A DNA stretch of 64,000 bases from Planococcus sp. CPCC 101016 (GTDB lineage Bacteria > Bacillota > Bacilli > Bacillales_A > Planococcaceae), in the NCBI RefSeq assembly GCF_007859295.1, contig NZ_VOHB01000002.1, positions 2,277,945-2,341,944 of the forward strand. Reading direction: 5' to 3'. Every line of letters begins with the position of its first letter. The first letter of the stretch is position 1. Positions 51,302 to 59,846 of this stretch are shown piece after piece. Below the pieces are notes generated by a model. That model was given only the letters and a program-made list of their open reading frames with translations. It did not search any database and was not told the origin of the DNA. A program made the position numbers and the translations under genes.

Positions 51302-52330
51302 TTATTTAATTGATAACTGGCGGCGGAATTGCTCCATATTCTCCAAAGCTTTGCCGGTGCCAAGTGCAACACAATCCAATGGATTTTCGGCAATAAAGAC
51401 CGGCATGGACGTTTCAGCTGAAATGACGCGGTCGAGGTTTTTAAGCAAAGCCCCTCCGCCTGTCAGAACGATGCCGTTTTCCATGACATCCGAGCTTAAC
51501 TCAGGGGGAGTCTTTTCGAGCGTCGCTTTGACGCCAGCAATAATGGCTTCGACCGATTCACTCAAAGCTTCCGCAATTTCCTCGGAAGTGACTTGCAGTG
51601 TTTTCGGAAAGCCAGTCAAAAGGTCACGCCCGCGAATTTCCATGGTGATGCCTTTATCCGACTCATCTATGATGCGTGCAGAACCGATTCCGACTTTCAA
51701 CGCTTCTGCTGTTCGTTCACCGATCAAGACATTATAGGTTTTGCGGATATACTGGGTAATTTCTGTATCCAATGCATCACCCGCTACCCGGATCGATTCA
51801 CTTGAAACGATGCCGCCCAAAGAGATGACCGCTACTTCAGTCGTTCCGCCTCCAATATCGACGACCATACTGCCTATAGGTTCCCAAACCGGCAAATCAG
51901 CACCGATTGCTGCTGCAAACGGTTCTTCGATCGTGAACGCTTCACGCGCACCGGCTCCCCGAGCAGCGTTCAAAACAGCACGCTGTTCGACAGACGTAAT
52001 GCCGTAAGGGACACAAATCATGACAGTGCCGCTTTTCCATTTGCCGCCGCTCGCTTTTGCAGCCTCGGTGATATAATGCTTGATCATTGTCAGCGTTGTA
52101 TCGTAATCGGCAATGACGCCGTCACGCATTGGACGAATCGCAACGATCGAGCTTGCCGTACGGCCCATCATATTCTTTGCCTGGCTGCCGACCGCTACGA
52201 TTTCGCCGGTCTTTTTATTTTGAACGACAACGGAAGGTTCCCGAAGAACGATTCCTTTGCCTTTGATATACACCAATGTATTTGCAGTACCTAAGTCAAT
52301 TCCAATATCTTTTGAACCAAATCCAAGCAC
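51302..52330 (-). CDS. mreB: Actin-like rod shape protein MreB
   Basis: A 342-residue actin homologue: [13 protein letters not shown] (phosphate 1), [15 protein letters not shown] (phosphate 2) and the adenosine motif [15 protein letters not shown]. It guides elongasome movement. Planococci are cocci or short rods, so keeping mreBCD fits a genus in which cell shape varies or argues for a rod; that part is inference. Confidence 0.97.
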   Translation of the reverse strand: MLGFGSKDIGIDLGTANTLVYIKGKGIVLREPSVVVQNKKTGEIVAVGSQAKNMMGRTASSIVAIRPMRDGVIADYDTTLTMIKHYITEAAKASGGKWKSGTVMICVPYGITSVEQRAVLNAARGAGAREAFTIEEPFAAAIGADLPVWEPIGSMVVDIGGGTTEVAVISLGGIVSSESIRVAGDALDTEITQYIRKTYNVLIGERTAEALKVGIGSARIIDESDKGITMEIRGRDLLTGFPKTLQVTSEEIAEALSESVEAIIAGVKATLEKTPPELSSDVMENGIVLTGGGALLKNLDRVISAETSMPVFIAENPLDCVALGTGKALENMEQFRRQLSIK

Positions 52331-52392
52331 AAGTTTTCTTCCTTTCTATAACAAGCCGATATTTCGGCAATTGCGTTGACACAATACCACTC

Positions 52393-52398
52393 ATTATA
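52393..52398 (-). promoter_or_regulatory. Candidate mreB -10 element
   Basis: TATAAT on the minus strand, 62 nt before the mreB start; no clear -35 box at 16-18 nt. Confidence 0.35.
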
Positions 52399-52424
52399 GA
52401 CGAAAAGAAAAAAAATAAACAGTG

Positions 52425-53117
52425 CTACATGAACCCCTTTTCTTTCAAGGAAATGAATTGGTGATCTCCGATGATGACATGGTCGAGCAGTTCGATGCCG
52501 ATGATGCTGCCGGCTTCCACGAGCCGTTTCGTGACGTCAATGTCTTCCGGAGATGGCGCCGGATTGCCCGACGGATGGTTGTGGGCACAAACGATCGAAG
52601 CAGAAGAGCGCCGCACGGCTTCACGGAAAATTTCACGGGGGTGGACGATGGAGGCATTCAGGCTGCCGACAAAAATGGTCTGCCGGTGCATTACCTGATT
52701 CTTGATGTTGAGGAACAAGACGACAAAATGTTCTTGTTTCAGAGACGTCATATCGGTCATTAAATAAGAAGCTGCGTCTTTCGGGGATCGGATGGTGAAT
52801 TTCGTATCGGTTTGCTTTGACGACAGGCGTCGGCCGAGTTCTACAGCTGCAAGCAGCTGAACGGCTTTTGCCTGACCGATGCCATTGATCGCCACCATCT
52901 CTTCAATGGTGGCATTTTTCAATTCCTGGATTTGTTCAAAGTGAGTCAGAACCCGGTTCGCCAGATGCAATACCGATTCCTGGCGGCTGCCAGTGCGCAG
53001 CAAAATCGCAATCAGCTCCTGATTGGATAAAGCCGCCGCTCCCTGGTTGACGAGTCGTTCGCGGGGGCGGTCGGCGATATGGACGTCGCGGATCATCAAA
53101 GGCGCTTCGTTCAGCAT
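52425..53117 (-). CDS. radC: RadC-family JAB/MPN protein
   Basis: A 230-residue protein with an N-terminal helix-hairpin-helix region (MVAINGIGQAKAVQLLAAVELG) and the C-terminal MPN+ domain with the JAMM metal site, HNHPSGNPAPSPED. RadC was once tied to repair, but its activity is not established. The start has GGGAG 10 nt upstream and overlaps the maf stop by 7 nt. Confidence 0.95.
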   Translation of the reverse strand: MLNEAPLMIRDVHIADRPRERLVNQGAAALSNQELIAILLRTGSRQESVLHLANRVLTHFEQIQELKNATIEEMVAINGIGQAKAVQLLAAVELGRRLSSKQTDTKFTIRSPKDAASYLMTDMTSLKQEHFVVLFLNIKNQVMHRQTIFVGSLNASIVHPREIFREAVRRSSASIVCAHNHPSGNPAPSPEDIDVTKRLVEAGSIIGIELLDHVIIGDHQFISLKEKGFM

Positions 53118-53719
53118 CGGACTTCGCTCCCTTCTAAGGAAATAAACCCTGCCGCAGCAAGTTTCTGTGCCAATCCTGCTACCGGCAAGCCCACTACTGC
53201 ATTGTAATCGCCTTGTATTTCTTTGACAAATAAACCCGATATCGTTTGGATGCCATAAGCACCTGCCTTATCGTAAGGATCTTCGATCTTAATGTAGGCA
53301 TCAATCCATGCTTCCGGCAATTCAAAGAATGTCACTTTGACCGCTTCATGAAAAGTCAGCTCGCTGTCTCCTTGGACTACGGTCACGGCCGTGATCACTT
53401 CGTGTGTGCGGCCCGATAATTTCTGCAAATAGCTTTTTGCTTGTGCTTGGCTTTTAGGTTTCAATAAAATCTCGCCCCCCAGCACGACGATGGTGTCAGA
53501 ACCGATAACGACCGCATCTTTATTCTCTTCTGCAACTTCCTGTGCTTTTTGTGCAGCACAGGCCAGCACATAACCGAGGGCCGTTTGAAATTCTGTTGGA
53601 TCGGGTTCGTCTTTGGTACTCGGGATCACATTAAAATCAGCGCCCAGTAAGTCAAGCAGCTCTTGTCGACGCGGCGATTGCGAAGCTAATATGAGGGGGA
53701 AATTGGATTTGAATTTCAT
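53111..53719 (-). CDS. maf: Maf-family nucleotide pyrophosphatase
   Basis: A 202-residue Maf protein: LILASQSPRRQELL, VIGSDTIVVLGGEIL, and DKAGAYGIQ. Maf enzymes hydrolyse dTTP, UTP and modified nucleotides and can delay septum formation. It starts the maf-radC-mre-min group. The ATG at 53719 has AAAGGAG upstream; the frame opens 31 codons earlier without support. In B. subtilis, spoIIB and comC come before it; here an AbgT gene intervenes. Confidence 0.94.
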   Translation of the reverse strand: MKFKSNFPLILASQSPRRQELLDLLGADFNVIPSTKDEPDPTEFQTALGYVLACAAQKAQEVAEENKDAVVIGSDTIVVLGGEILLKPKSQAQAKSYLQKLSGRTHEVITAVTVVQGDSELTFHEAVKVTFFELPEAWIDAYIKIEDPYDKAGAYGIQTISGLFVKEIQGDYNAVVGLPVAGLAQKLAAAGFISLEGSEVRC

Positions 53720-54105
53720 ATATAGAATCTCTCCTTTTTCATGAATCATACCACCTTCATTAGGCCTCAACAAACTGTGAAAAATAAAATTTGCATTGTA
53801 TAGAGCATTCAAATATCATTTTTGCCTTGTCTTTTCTTCTCCTTCCTGCAGCTCCTGCCATTGAAAATTCATATTTGCTTTTTTTACCGAGTATCTTTCC
53901 GGTGGCCGCTTCAATAGGGGTTTTTGTATTACTCATAAAATCAACTTAATATTATTCAAAATTAACATTATTAGCACTTTTCGTGAGAGGTTTATTTTAT
54001 AAAAACTAAGCTTTATACTTTAATTTGGTTTTCAATTTCTGAAAATTATTATTTCAAAAAACAAATAATGATTTTCAATCAACATTCAGAAAAGGAGCTG
54101 TCTTT
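53720..54105. other. AT-rich gene-free divergent interval maf/abgT
   Basis: No gene. The last 110 nt are strongly AT-rich with short inverted stretches (GAAAATTATTATTTC; TGATTTTCAATCA) that could be operator sites for abgT, but no consensus is met. No convincing promoter was found on either strand. Confidence 0.4.
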
Positions 54106-55632
54106 TTGAAGACAAAACGTAAAGGGTTATTTCAGAAATCGCTGGATCGCATCGAATTTATCGGCAACAAACTGCCTCATCCCGTAACTTTGTTCGCGCT
54201 GCTCGCATTTGCTGTTCTCGTCGTTTCGGCAATCATTTCAGCAATCGGCATCACTGTTGAACATCCAGGGCAGGAAGGCGAAATCATTGCAGGCAAGAAT
54301 CTGCTGAATGCAGAAGGCATTCAATACATATTCGCAAGCATGGTTGACAATTTCATCGGTTTTGCTCCGCTTGGCGTTGTTCTCGTTACGATGCTGGGTA
54401 TCGGAATTGCGGAACGTACAGGACTCATCAGTGCCGTATTGAGAGCATTTGTCCTATCCGTTCCGAAGTTCTTGATCACAGGAGGGCTGGTATTTGCAGG
54501 AATCATGTCGAGTGTTGCATCCGACGCCGGTTATGTCGTCTTGCCGCCGCTTGGAGCCGTCATTTTTGCAGCGCTTGGTCGCCATCCATTGGCAGGTCTT
54601 GCTGCCGCATTTGCTGGTGTTTCCGCCGGATTCTCAGCGAACCTGCTGCTGTCGGCAACAGATGCTATGCTTGGTGAAATGACAATCGCCGCTGCTGCCA
54701 TCATTGACCCAACCTATGCGGAAGGCATGAATATTGCGATGAACTATTACTTCATCATCGCTTCAGTCTTCATGCTGACAATTGTCGGTGCAATCGTCAC
54801 GGAAAAAGTGGTCGAACCGCGTCTTGGCGAATACAATGGCCAATACCGCGAAGAGTTGAAAGGACTGACTGCAGAAGAGAAAAAAGGCCTTCTATGGGCC
54901 GGAATCTCTGTCTTGATCGGAATCATTCTGACTGCATTGTTAATTGTTCCTGAGAACGGCATACTGCGTGGCGAAAACGGCAATATTGTCCAGTCGCCCT
55001 TTATGAGTTCATTGGTGCCGATTATCACGATCCTCTTCTTTATCCCGGGATTGTTTTACGGCATCGCCACTAAAAATATCCGCAGCGATAAAGACGTTGC
55101 GGCGCATTTAACGGATACGATGGCAGCCATGGGCATGTTCATCGTGCTGGCGTTCACCGCCGGCCAATTCGTTGCCTATTTCACGGAATCCAATATCGGT
55201 ATGGTTCTTGGGGTATATGGTGCTGAAGCATTGGAAGCCGCTAACTTGACGGGAATTCCATTGATTCTTGGGTTTATTCTGGTCACAGGGATCATTAATT
55301 TGTTTATCGGTTCGGCTTCTGCCAAATGGGCCATGATGGCTCCGGTCTTCGTGCCGATCATGATGCAGCTTGGCTATTCACCAGAGCTTACGCAAATGGC
55401 CTATCGCATCGCAGATTCGTCAACCAATATCATTACGCCGCTGATGACCTATTTCGCCATCATCATCGCCTTTGCCCAGAAATACGATAAGAAAATGGGA
55501 ATCGGGACTTTGATTTCGGTCATGTTCCCGTACTCCATCTTCTTTATGATCGTCTGGTCATTGATGCTGATCGTTTGGATGCTGTTCGGCATTGATCTTG
55601 GTCCGGCATCACCGATCCTTTATTCAAAATAA
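54106..55632 (+). CDS. AbgT-family transporter
   Basis: A 508-residue membrane protein with about 10-12 helices and the AbgT family pattern: ERIEFIGNKLPHP-like N-terminus (DRIEFIGNKLPHPV), GFAPLGVVLVTMLGIGIAE, SNLGSSDAGYV-like SSVASDAGYVVLPP, and SASAKWAMMAPVFVPIMM. E. coli AbgT takes up p-aminobenzoyl-glutamate; others export sulfonamides. The substrate here is unknown. It starts with TTG, behind AAAGGAG. It is on the opposite strand to all neighbours and in the place where spoIIB lies in B. subtilis. Confidence 0.88.
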   Translation: MKTKRKGLFQKSLDRIEFIGNKLPHPVTLFALLAFAVLVVSAIISAIGITVEHPGQEGEIIAGKNLLNAEGIQYIFASMVDNFIGFAPLGVVLVTMLGIGIAERTGLISAVLRAFVLSVPKFLITGGLVFAGIMSSVASDAGYVVLPPLGAVIFAALGRHPLAGLAAAFAGVSAGFSANLLLSATDAMLGEMTIAAAAIIDPTYAEGMNIAMNYYFIIASVFMLTIVGAIVTEKVVEPRLGEYNGQYREELKGLTAEEKKGLLWAGISVLIGIILTALLIVPENGILRGENGNIVQSPFMSSLVPIITILFFIPGLFYGIATKNIRSDKDVAAHLTDTMAAMGMFIVLAFTAGQFVAYFTESNIGMVLGVYGAEALEAANLTGIPLILGFILVTGIINLFIGSASAKWAMMAPVFVPIMMQLGYSPELTQMAYRIADSSTNIITPLMTYFAIIIAFAQKYDKKMGIGTLISVMFPYSIFFMIVWSLMLIVWMLFGIDLGPASPILYSK

Positions 55633-55635
55633 AAT

Positions 55636-55676
55636 CATAAAAAGCTCAAGGGAAATTCCCTTGAGCTTTTTTATAT
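55636..55676. terminator. Bidirectional terminator abgT/pilD
   Basis: AAAAAGCTCAAGGG and CCCTTGAGCTTTTTT form a hairpin with A- and T-runs, between convergent genes. The pilD stop lies within it. Confidence 0.9.
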
Positions 55677-56426
55677 CCAAAAATTCCAATACCACGCAAG
55701 CATGGCGTCGCCCCAGAAATAAACGATGACAGCCGCAGCTGCAATCGATGGGCCGAACGGAATCGGCGTCTTCCGCCCTTTTTTCGTGACGCGCAATTGA
55801 ATGATGCCGACAATCGCACCGATAAACGACGCAATGAATAAAGTCATCAGGGTGCCGGCCGTACCGAGCACGAGGCCGATGACGAAGAACAATTTGATGT
55901 CGCCGCCGCCCATGCCGCCTTTAGAGACGATCGCGATTAGGAACAACAACGAAAAACCAATTGCCGCACCGAGCAAACTGTCCCACCATGGGTCGAGCGG
56001 AATCGCCAGCCGAAGCCCGAGCAATACAACCGCGAAAGGCAGCAGCACCTTGTCAGGAATCAGCATATAGGCGATGTCCGATACGGTGATGATGACCAGC
56101 ATGGAGACGAACAAGATGGCGACGATCAATTCCGGCGTAAAACCGAAAACCAAGTACGATGCCACAAATAAAATCGCCGTGACCGCTTCCATCAGCGGAT
56201 AGACCCAGTGAATTTTCGAGCCGCACGTCCGGCATTGGCCTTTCAGAAACAAATAGGAGAAAACCGGCACAAGGTCGATTGCCGTCAACCGCCGTTCGCA
56301 GTTCGTGCAATGCGACGGCGGATAAGCGATCGATTCTTTTTTCGGCACACGCAAGCCGACGACATTAAAAAACGAGCCGAAAACGAGACCGAACAGTGAA
56401 ATGAACACAGAATAAGTCAATACCAT
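55671..56426 (-). CDS. pilD: Prepilin peptidase/N-methyltransferase (PilD/ComC)
   Basis: A 251-residue membrane protease that cuts and methylates prepilins. Two CxxC pairs (CTNCERR near residue 40, CRTCGSK near residue 65) are in the methylase domain, and the catalytic aspartates are in VSDIAYMLIPD and GMGGGDIKLF. About eight helices. The ATG at 56426 has GAGGG 5 nt upstream. It should serve the pilin encoded 3 kb upstream. In B. subtilis comC is also near maf. Confidence 0.93.
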   Translation of the reverse strand: MVLTYSVFISLFGLVFGSFFNVVGLRVPKKESIAYPPSHCTNCERRLTAIDLVPVFSYLFLKGQCRTCGSKIHWVYPLMEAVTAILFVASYLVFGFTPELIVAILFVSMLVIITVSDIAYMLIPDKVLLPFAVVLLGLRLAIPLDPWWDSLLGAAIGFSLLFLIAIVSKGGMGGGDIKLFFVIGLVLGTAGTLMTLFIASFIGAIVGIIQLRVTKKGRKTPIPFGPSIAAAAVIVYFWGDAMLAWYWNFWI

Positions 56427-56715
56427 AGAAACCCTCTTTGCTTTAGTTTTTTGTGGTTGAAGAAATTGCTTCATTTTGACGCGCGACGAGGCAGTGCAGC
56501 AATACAAGAGCATCTAATGCATGCTTTTCGCAGGCGAAAAGCGATCGACAGAGCTTTTGTTTGTGGAATACGCGTTTTATTTGCAGAATCTGCTCGTTTA
56601 TTTGCGGAATCCTGGGTTTATTTGCGCAATACCGTCGTTTGTTTGCGGAATATCATCGTTTGTTTGCAGAACGGTCTACGCGTTAGGCAAAAAAACTCTT
56701 TCATCCAACTCTACC
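56427..56715. other. Gene-free interval upstream of pilD
   Basis: It holds the TTTGCRGAAT array (56560-56672) and a hairpin GCTTTTCG-cagg-CGAAAAGC (56523-56542) with no T-run. A short open frame on the plus strand is not supported. The pilD promoter must lie here, but I could not assign it. Confidence 0.6.
56560..56672. repeat. Six-copy array of TTTGCRGAAT cores at 20-21 nt spacing
   Basis: Cores start at 56560, 56580, 56601, 56621, 56642 and 56663 (steps 20, 21, 20, 21, 21). Each is TTTG followed by YNNAAY with one or two changes. The three to five bases before each core (TTTA or TTTG) are conserved too, so the unit is about 14 nt plus 6-7 nt of variable sequence. The mixed spacing breaks any reading frame. 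Confidence 0.9.
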
Positions 56716-56750
56716 AAAAAGAGAGAAATCGCAATGATTTCTCTCTTTCA
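56714..56750 (-). terminator. pil operon terminator
   Basis: GAGAGAAATC and GATTTCTCTC pair around ATTGC, followed by TTTTT on the minus strand, a few bases after the pilO stop. Confidence 0.9.
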
Positions 56751-56751
56751 T

Positions 56752-57513
56752 TTATTCGCCTTCAGATGCTGCGGCATTTTCGTCGACATTGACTTCGACG
56801 TTCACATCAACATCTGGGTCTTCTTCGGGATTTTCCTCTTCAGCCAGAGCCGTTCCATCGTTTTGCGGCAACGGATTGATTTTGCCTGCCGGTGCCGGAG
56901 CATCGACTTTCGGCAAGGTGTCAGCCAATGCAATCAGGTCCGGACGGAAGTATGCGGAAAAAGTGACGTTGACATCGATCGCTTCTCCTACCTGGTCAGC
57001 AGCGGTAATTTCTTCATTGGATCCGAAATCGATGGCTTCAACGATCATGATGCGTTCCATCGCTTCGACTTCTTCAATAAAAGTGGAAATGCCCTGGTAA
57101 TCGTCGGCTTTGATGGTGACAGTCGTCAGCACTTCCTGAAGGTTTTCCAAGCCTTCGACCGGAACCGGCAATTCAACCAAGCCTTCGGTGATGCCGATGT
57201 TATCGACCAAAGTATTGGAAATCAATTCAGCCTGTTCAATCTGCAGAACAATCAATTCCGTCAATGCTTCGACCGAAACTTTCTGCTGCAGTTCGCTGGT
57301 GCTGATTCTCTCGCCTTCCGGCAATTCTTTCAGCTGCGTCTGCAGCGCAATTAGTACGTCGCGTTCAGAGCTTAATGTTTGTTCAGCCTGCAGCCTTGAT
57401 TCTTTAGCAGGTGCATATAAGGAAAAATAGGAATACGCCGATAATGCCAAAAGAAAGACAATGGCTAACCCAATCAACCCTTTTTCTTTTTGGCTTTTCG
57501 ATAAATTGCTCAT
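56752..57513 (-). CDS. pilO: PilO-like type IV pilus alignment protein
   Basis: A 253-residue bitopic protein: short cytoplasmic end, one membrane helix (about 11-33, GLIGLAIVFLLALSAYSYFS), a coiled coil (about 38-65) and a ferredoxin-like domain. PilN and PilO link the inner PilM ring to the pilus. The last 40 residues are an acidic tail (ENPEEDPDVDVNVEVNVDEN) not normal for PilO; PilN ends in the same way. It overlaps pilN by 4 nt and is the last gene of the operon. Confidence 0.8.
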   Translation of the reverse strand: MSNLSKSQKEKGLIGLAIVFLLALSAYSYFSLYAPAKESRLQAEQTLSSERDVLIALQTQLKELPEGERISTSELQQKVSVEALTELIVLQIEQAELISNTLVDNIGITEGLVELPVPVEGLENLQEVLTTVTIKADDYQGISTFIEEVEAMERIMIVEAIDFGSNEEITAADQVGEAIDVNVTFSAYFRPDLIALADTLPKVDAPAPAGKINPLPQNDGTALAEEENPEEDPDVDVNVEVNVDENAAASEGE

Positions 57514-58283
57514 TGCCCGTCCCCTCCTGTTTCTGCTGGAGCGGTTTCAGCCGGTTCGACTGTTTCGGCAGGTGCTTCGGTTTCGGTATTGACTTCAACG
57601 TCCACTTCTACGTCTTCTGCCGGTTGTTCAACCGTTTCTTCTGCTGGCGCTTCGGTTACCGCTTCACCTTCTACAGGAACTGCGGTATCGTCTGTCGGAA
57701 TGCGTTCATCGACAAAGATGAGTGTATATGTTGCTATGTAGCGCGGCATTTCCTGAATAATTGCTTCTTCGATTATAACGCCTTCTTCAGCTTCGGCAGA
57801 TTCGAGTTCATTTTGCGCTACACTATCAAGCGTAGCAGACTCGATGGATTCGGATGCTTTCAGCTGCGCCAGATAATAAGCGGCTTCGCGCGCTGTATCA
57901 AATTGGACGGATAAAGTCGCCTGATCCAGACCGATATACGAGAAACTATCAAAAAAACCGCGAGATGGCAAAATTGATACCAGTTCGTCCAATAATGGAA
58001 CCGTATCGAATTGATAGCTTTCTGCCCAGTCGACAGTTGCTTTTAATTGCTGTTCTTCGTTCATGCCTTGCGCCGCTTCTAATTGGGTGCGGATAGCCTC
58101 TTGTTCCGCGGCAACCTGCACAGATTGCGCTGCGAGGACCGCTTGTTCAGTTTCATGAGAGTTGGCAAGAAAAGCCAAAACCGCCCAGATGACGGCGGCC
58201 GCCAGTAAAATGGAAATCGCCGCAATGAGAAAAGCGGGACGGTCCCGTTCTTTTTGCGGCAATAAATTAATATCGACTAACAT
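57510..58283 (-). CDS. pilN: PilN-like type IV pilus alignment protein
   Basis: A 257-residue protein starting MLVDINLLPQKERDR; the INLLP segment is the part of PilN that docks onto PilM. One membrane helix (about 19-41), a coiled coil (46-80) and a PilN domain follow. The last 65 residues are low-complexity, rich in Glu, Val, Pro and Thr (EETVEQPAEDVEVDVEVNTE), and unlike typical PilN. The gene is 6 nt after pilM. Confidence 0.82.
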   Translation of the reverse strand: MLVDINLLPQKERDRPAFLIAAISILLAAAVIWAVLAFLANSHETEQAVLAAQSVQVAAEQEAIRTQLEAAQGMNEEQQLKATVDWAESYQFDTVPLLDELVSILPSRGFFDSFSYIGLDQATLSVQFDTAREAAYYLAQLKASESIESATLDSVAQNELESAEAEEGVIIEEAIIQEMPRYIATYTLIFVDERIPTDDTAVPVEGEAVTEAPAEETVEQPAEDVEVDVEVNTETEAPAETVEPAETAPAETGGDGQ

Positions 58284-58289
58284 AAATCC

Positions 58290-59228
58290 TTACACCTCTT
58301 TCAGCGCGAGACCGATGGCCCGGTTAAAGCGTCTTGACACATCTTTTTCGTCGCCGCACGGAATGACATCGATTACGAGCGGCAGCACAGGCATTTGAAA
58401 GCGCATTTCCAGACTTTGCTGGAACAACGGCCAATCGTAGAAGTCACCGTTGCAAATAATCTTTGTAATGCCCAACTCTCCGGAATTCATGTTGTAGCGA
58501 TAGAAGTTCGCCAGTTTTTCGGCTTCGATTTCAATCGACTCCATAACAGCGCTGCGGTCTGCCGAGAACGGCTCTTCAATTTCCAAATCGACCGGGCGCA
58601 TGAACATTGGAAAATGTTCGTGAAAAATCGATACGGTGATTTTTTTCGATTGCAGATCGATGAGCATGATATGTTCATCTTCTTGAAAATCATGCTGCAA
58701 GTAACCAAGGCGGTATAGAGCGAGTGGCGTTATGTCTGCAACCACAGCTTTTAATTTCACCCGATCAAACGCATCTTCATAAGACTGCATGACCGATTCT
58801 TTGGAAGCGATGATGATGGCTTCCGGCTGTTCCTCATCCAAGTGGTACGGCACCACATCAAAGACGGGATCTTCGAAGGGCAAGTAAAGCGTCGAACCGA
58901 TTTCAATGAAGAAATGGCCTTTCAATTCATCGGCTTCGACATCTTCGGGGTATGGTACTTTGCGGATAATAACGAATTCGTCAGGGGCGAGGAAGCGGAC
59001 TGACTTCTTAGAGAGACCCCACTGATTGACAGCCTTATCGAGTTCCGAGGCCAGCGCTTCCGCGTCGATGATCTTGCCCTCTTCGATGATGCCTGCGGGA
59101 AGAAGTTGTTCTTCCGCGCAATTCAGCTCCATCGGCAGGGAGGACTTCAAATCGACATGACGGATCGCGTCTTCTTCTATTGTAATGGTGACGACGCGTG
59201 CTTTTCTCGATAAAAACGATAAGGCCAT
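58290..59228 (-). CDS. pilM: PilM-like actin-fold type IV pilus protein
   Basis: A 312-residue cytoplasmic protein of the PilM/actin family: an N-terminal nucleotide-binding pattern (VVTITIEEDAIRHVDLKS, less exact than in most PilM), LIDLQSKKITVSIFHE and the C-terminal part NMNSGELGITKIICNGDFYD. PilM forms a ring that binds PilN's first residues. The weak Walker-like sequence lowers certainty about nucleotide binding. It starts 63 nt after the pilin gene. Confidence 0.8.
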   Translation of the reverse strand: MALSFLSRKARVVTITIEEDAIRHVDLKSSLPMELNCAEEQLLPAGIIEEGKIIDAEALASELDKAVNQWGLSKKSVRFLAPDEFVIIRKVPYPEDVEADELKGHFFIEIGSTLYLPFEDPVFDVVPYHLDEEQPEAIIIASKESVMQSYEDAFDRVKLKAVVADITPLALYRLGYLQHDFQEDEHIMLIDLQSKKITVSIFHEHFPMFMRPVDLEIEEPFSADRSAVMESIEIEAEKLANFYRYNMNSGELGITKIICNGDFYDWPLFQQSLEMRFQMPVLPLVIDVIPCGDEKDVSRRFNRAIGLALKEV

Positions 59229-59291
59229 TTTTTCAGCTCCTGATTAATTGTAAATTCATTTCATTCCATACCTAGTCGCCATTCACGATAT

Positions 59292-59714
59292 TTATTCTAG
59301 TACACTTCTACCTGCATCTAACTGAGCTTTAGTAGCACTCACACCTGTAAATGTCTCACTACCTGCTGTACCTGCAAATTCAATCGTGGTAGGAGTAGTT
59401 CCGTTATCTTTTGTAACAGTAAAACTAGTGATGTTTCCTGTGTCTTCAAGGTAATCATCTAATCCATTAGCTGCTTCGCCTCCAGCCCATCCGACTGTTG
59501 TTGCAGTTTCATTTTCTGCGAAAAATAAAGTAGCTGCAGATAATACATTTTGAGCGTCAGCCACAAGTGCATCTTCCCGAGAGTTTTGAATTATGTTGCT
59601 AATCGCTGGAATAGCGATCGCTGCAATAATCGCGATAATAACAATAACCGCTAAAAGCTCGATCAATGTCATCCCTTTTTCGTTGTTCAATTTCTTCTGA
59701 AGATACTTTTTCAT
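59292..59714 (-). CDS. pilA: Type IV major-pilin-like prepilin
   Basis: A 140-residue prepilin. The short positively charged leader MKKYLQKKLNNEKG is followed by the cut site G/MTLIELLAVIVIIAIIAAIAIPA, with Glu at mature position 5 and a hydrophobic helix. The small globular domain (about 50-140) is rich in Ala, Thr and acidic residues and has no cysteines. It is lower in GC and uses more AT-ending codons than the flanking genes. It has its own promoter, fitting a highly expressed major pilin; a competence pseudopilin such as ComGC is the alternative. Confidence 0.88.
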   Translation of the reverse strand: MKKYLQKKLNNEKGMTLIELLAVIVIIAIIAAIAIPAISNIIQNSREDALVADAQNVLSAATLFFAENETATTVGWAGGEAANGLDDYLEDTGNITSFTVTKDNGTTPTTIEFAGTAGSETFTGVSATKAQLDAGRSVLE

Positions 59715-59765
59715 TTTCTTTCCCCCTATTTTTTTACTTTTAAATACTACTTTGAGTACAGCTCA

Positions 59766-59793
59766 ATTATAACAATAGTACCAATTTTAGCAA
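59766..59793 (-). promoter_or_regulatory. Promoter of the pilin gene
   Basis: TTGCTA (59788-59793), 16 nt, TATAAT (59766-59771) on the minus strand, about 50 nt before pilA. A second promoter inside the operon would raise pilin above the assembly proteins. Confidence 0.6.
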
Positions 59794-59846
59794 TAGCTTT
59801 TTCTTGTTTTTTTGTAAAATATTTTAAATAGAAAATAAAAAAACCC

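Noticed and set aside
54020..54095. Possible Fur-like box in the AT-rich abgT leader
   Set aside because: TGATTTTCAATCA and GAAAATTATTATTTC resemble the motif only loosely in very AT-rich DNA; too little to call.
56451..57354. Plus-strand open frames of 113 and 277 codons across the TTTGCRGAAT array and into pilO
   Set aside because: They run antisense through pilO, lack binding sites, and the array's mixed 20/21 nt steps shift the frame within them.
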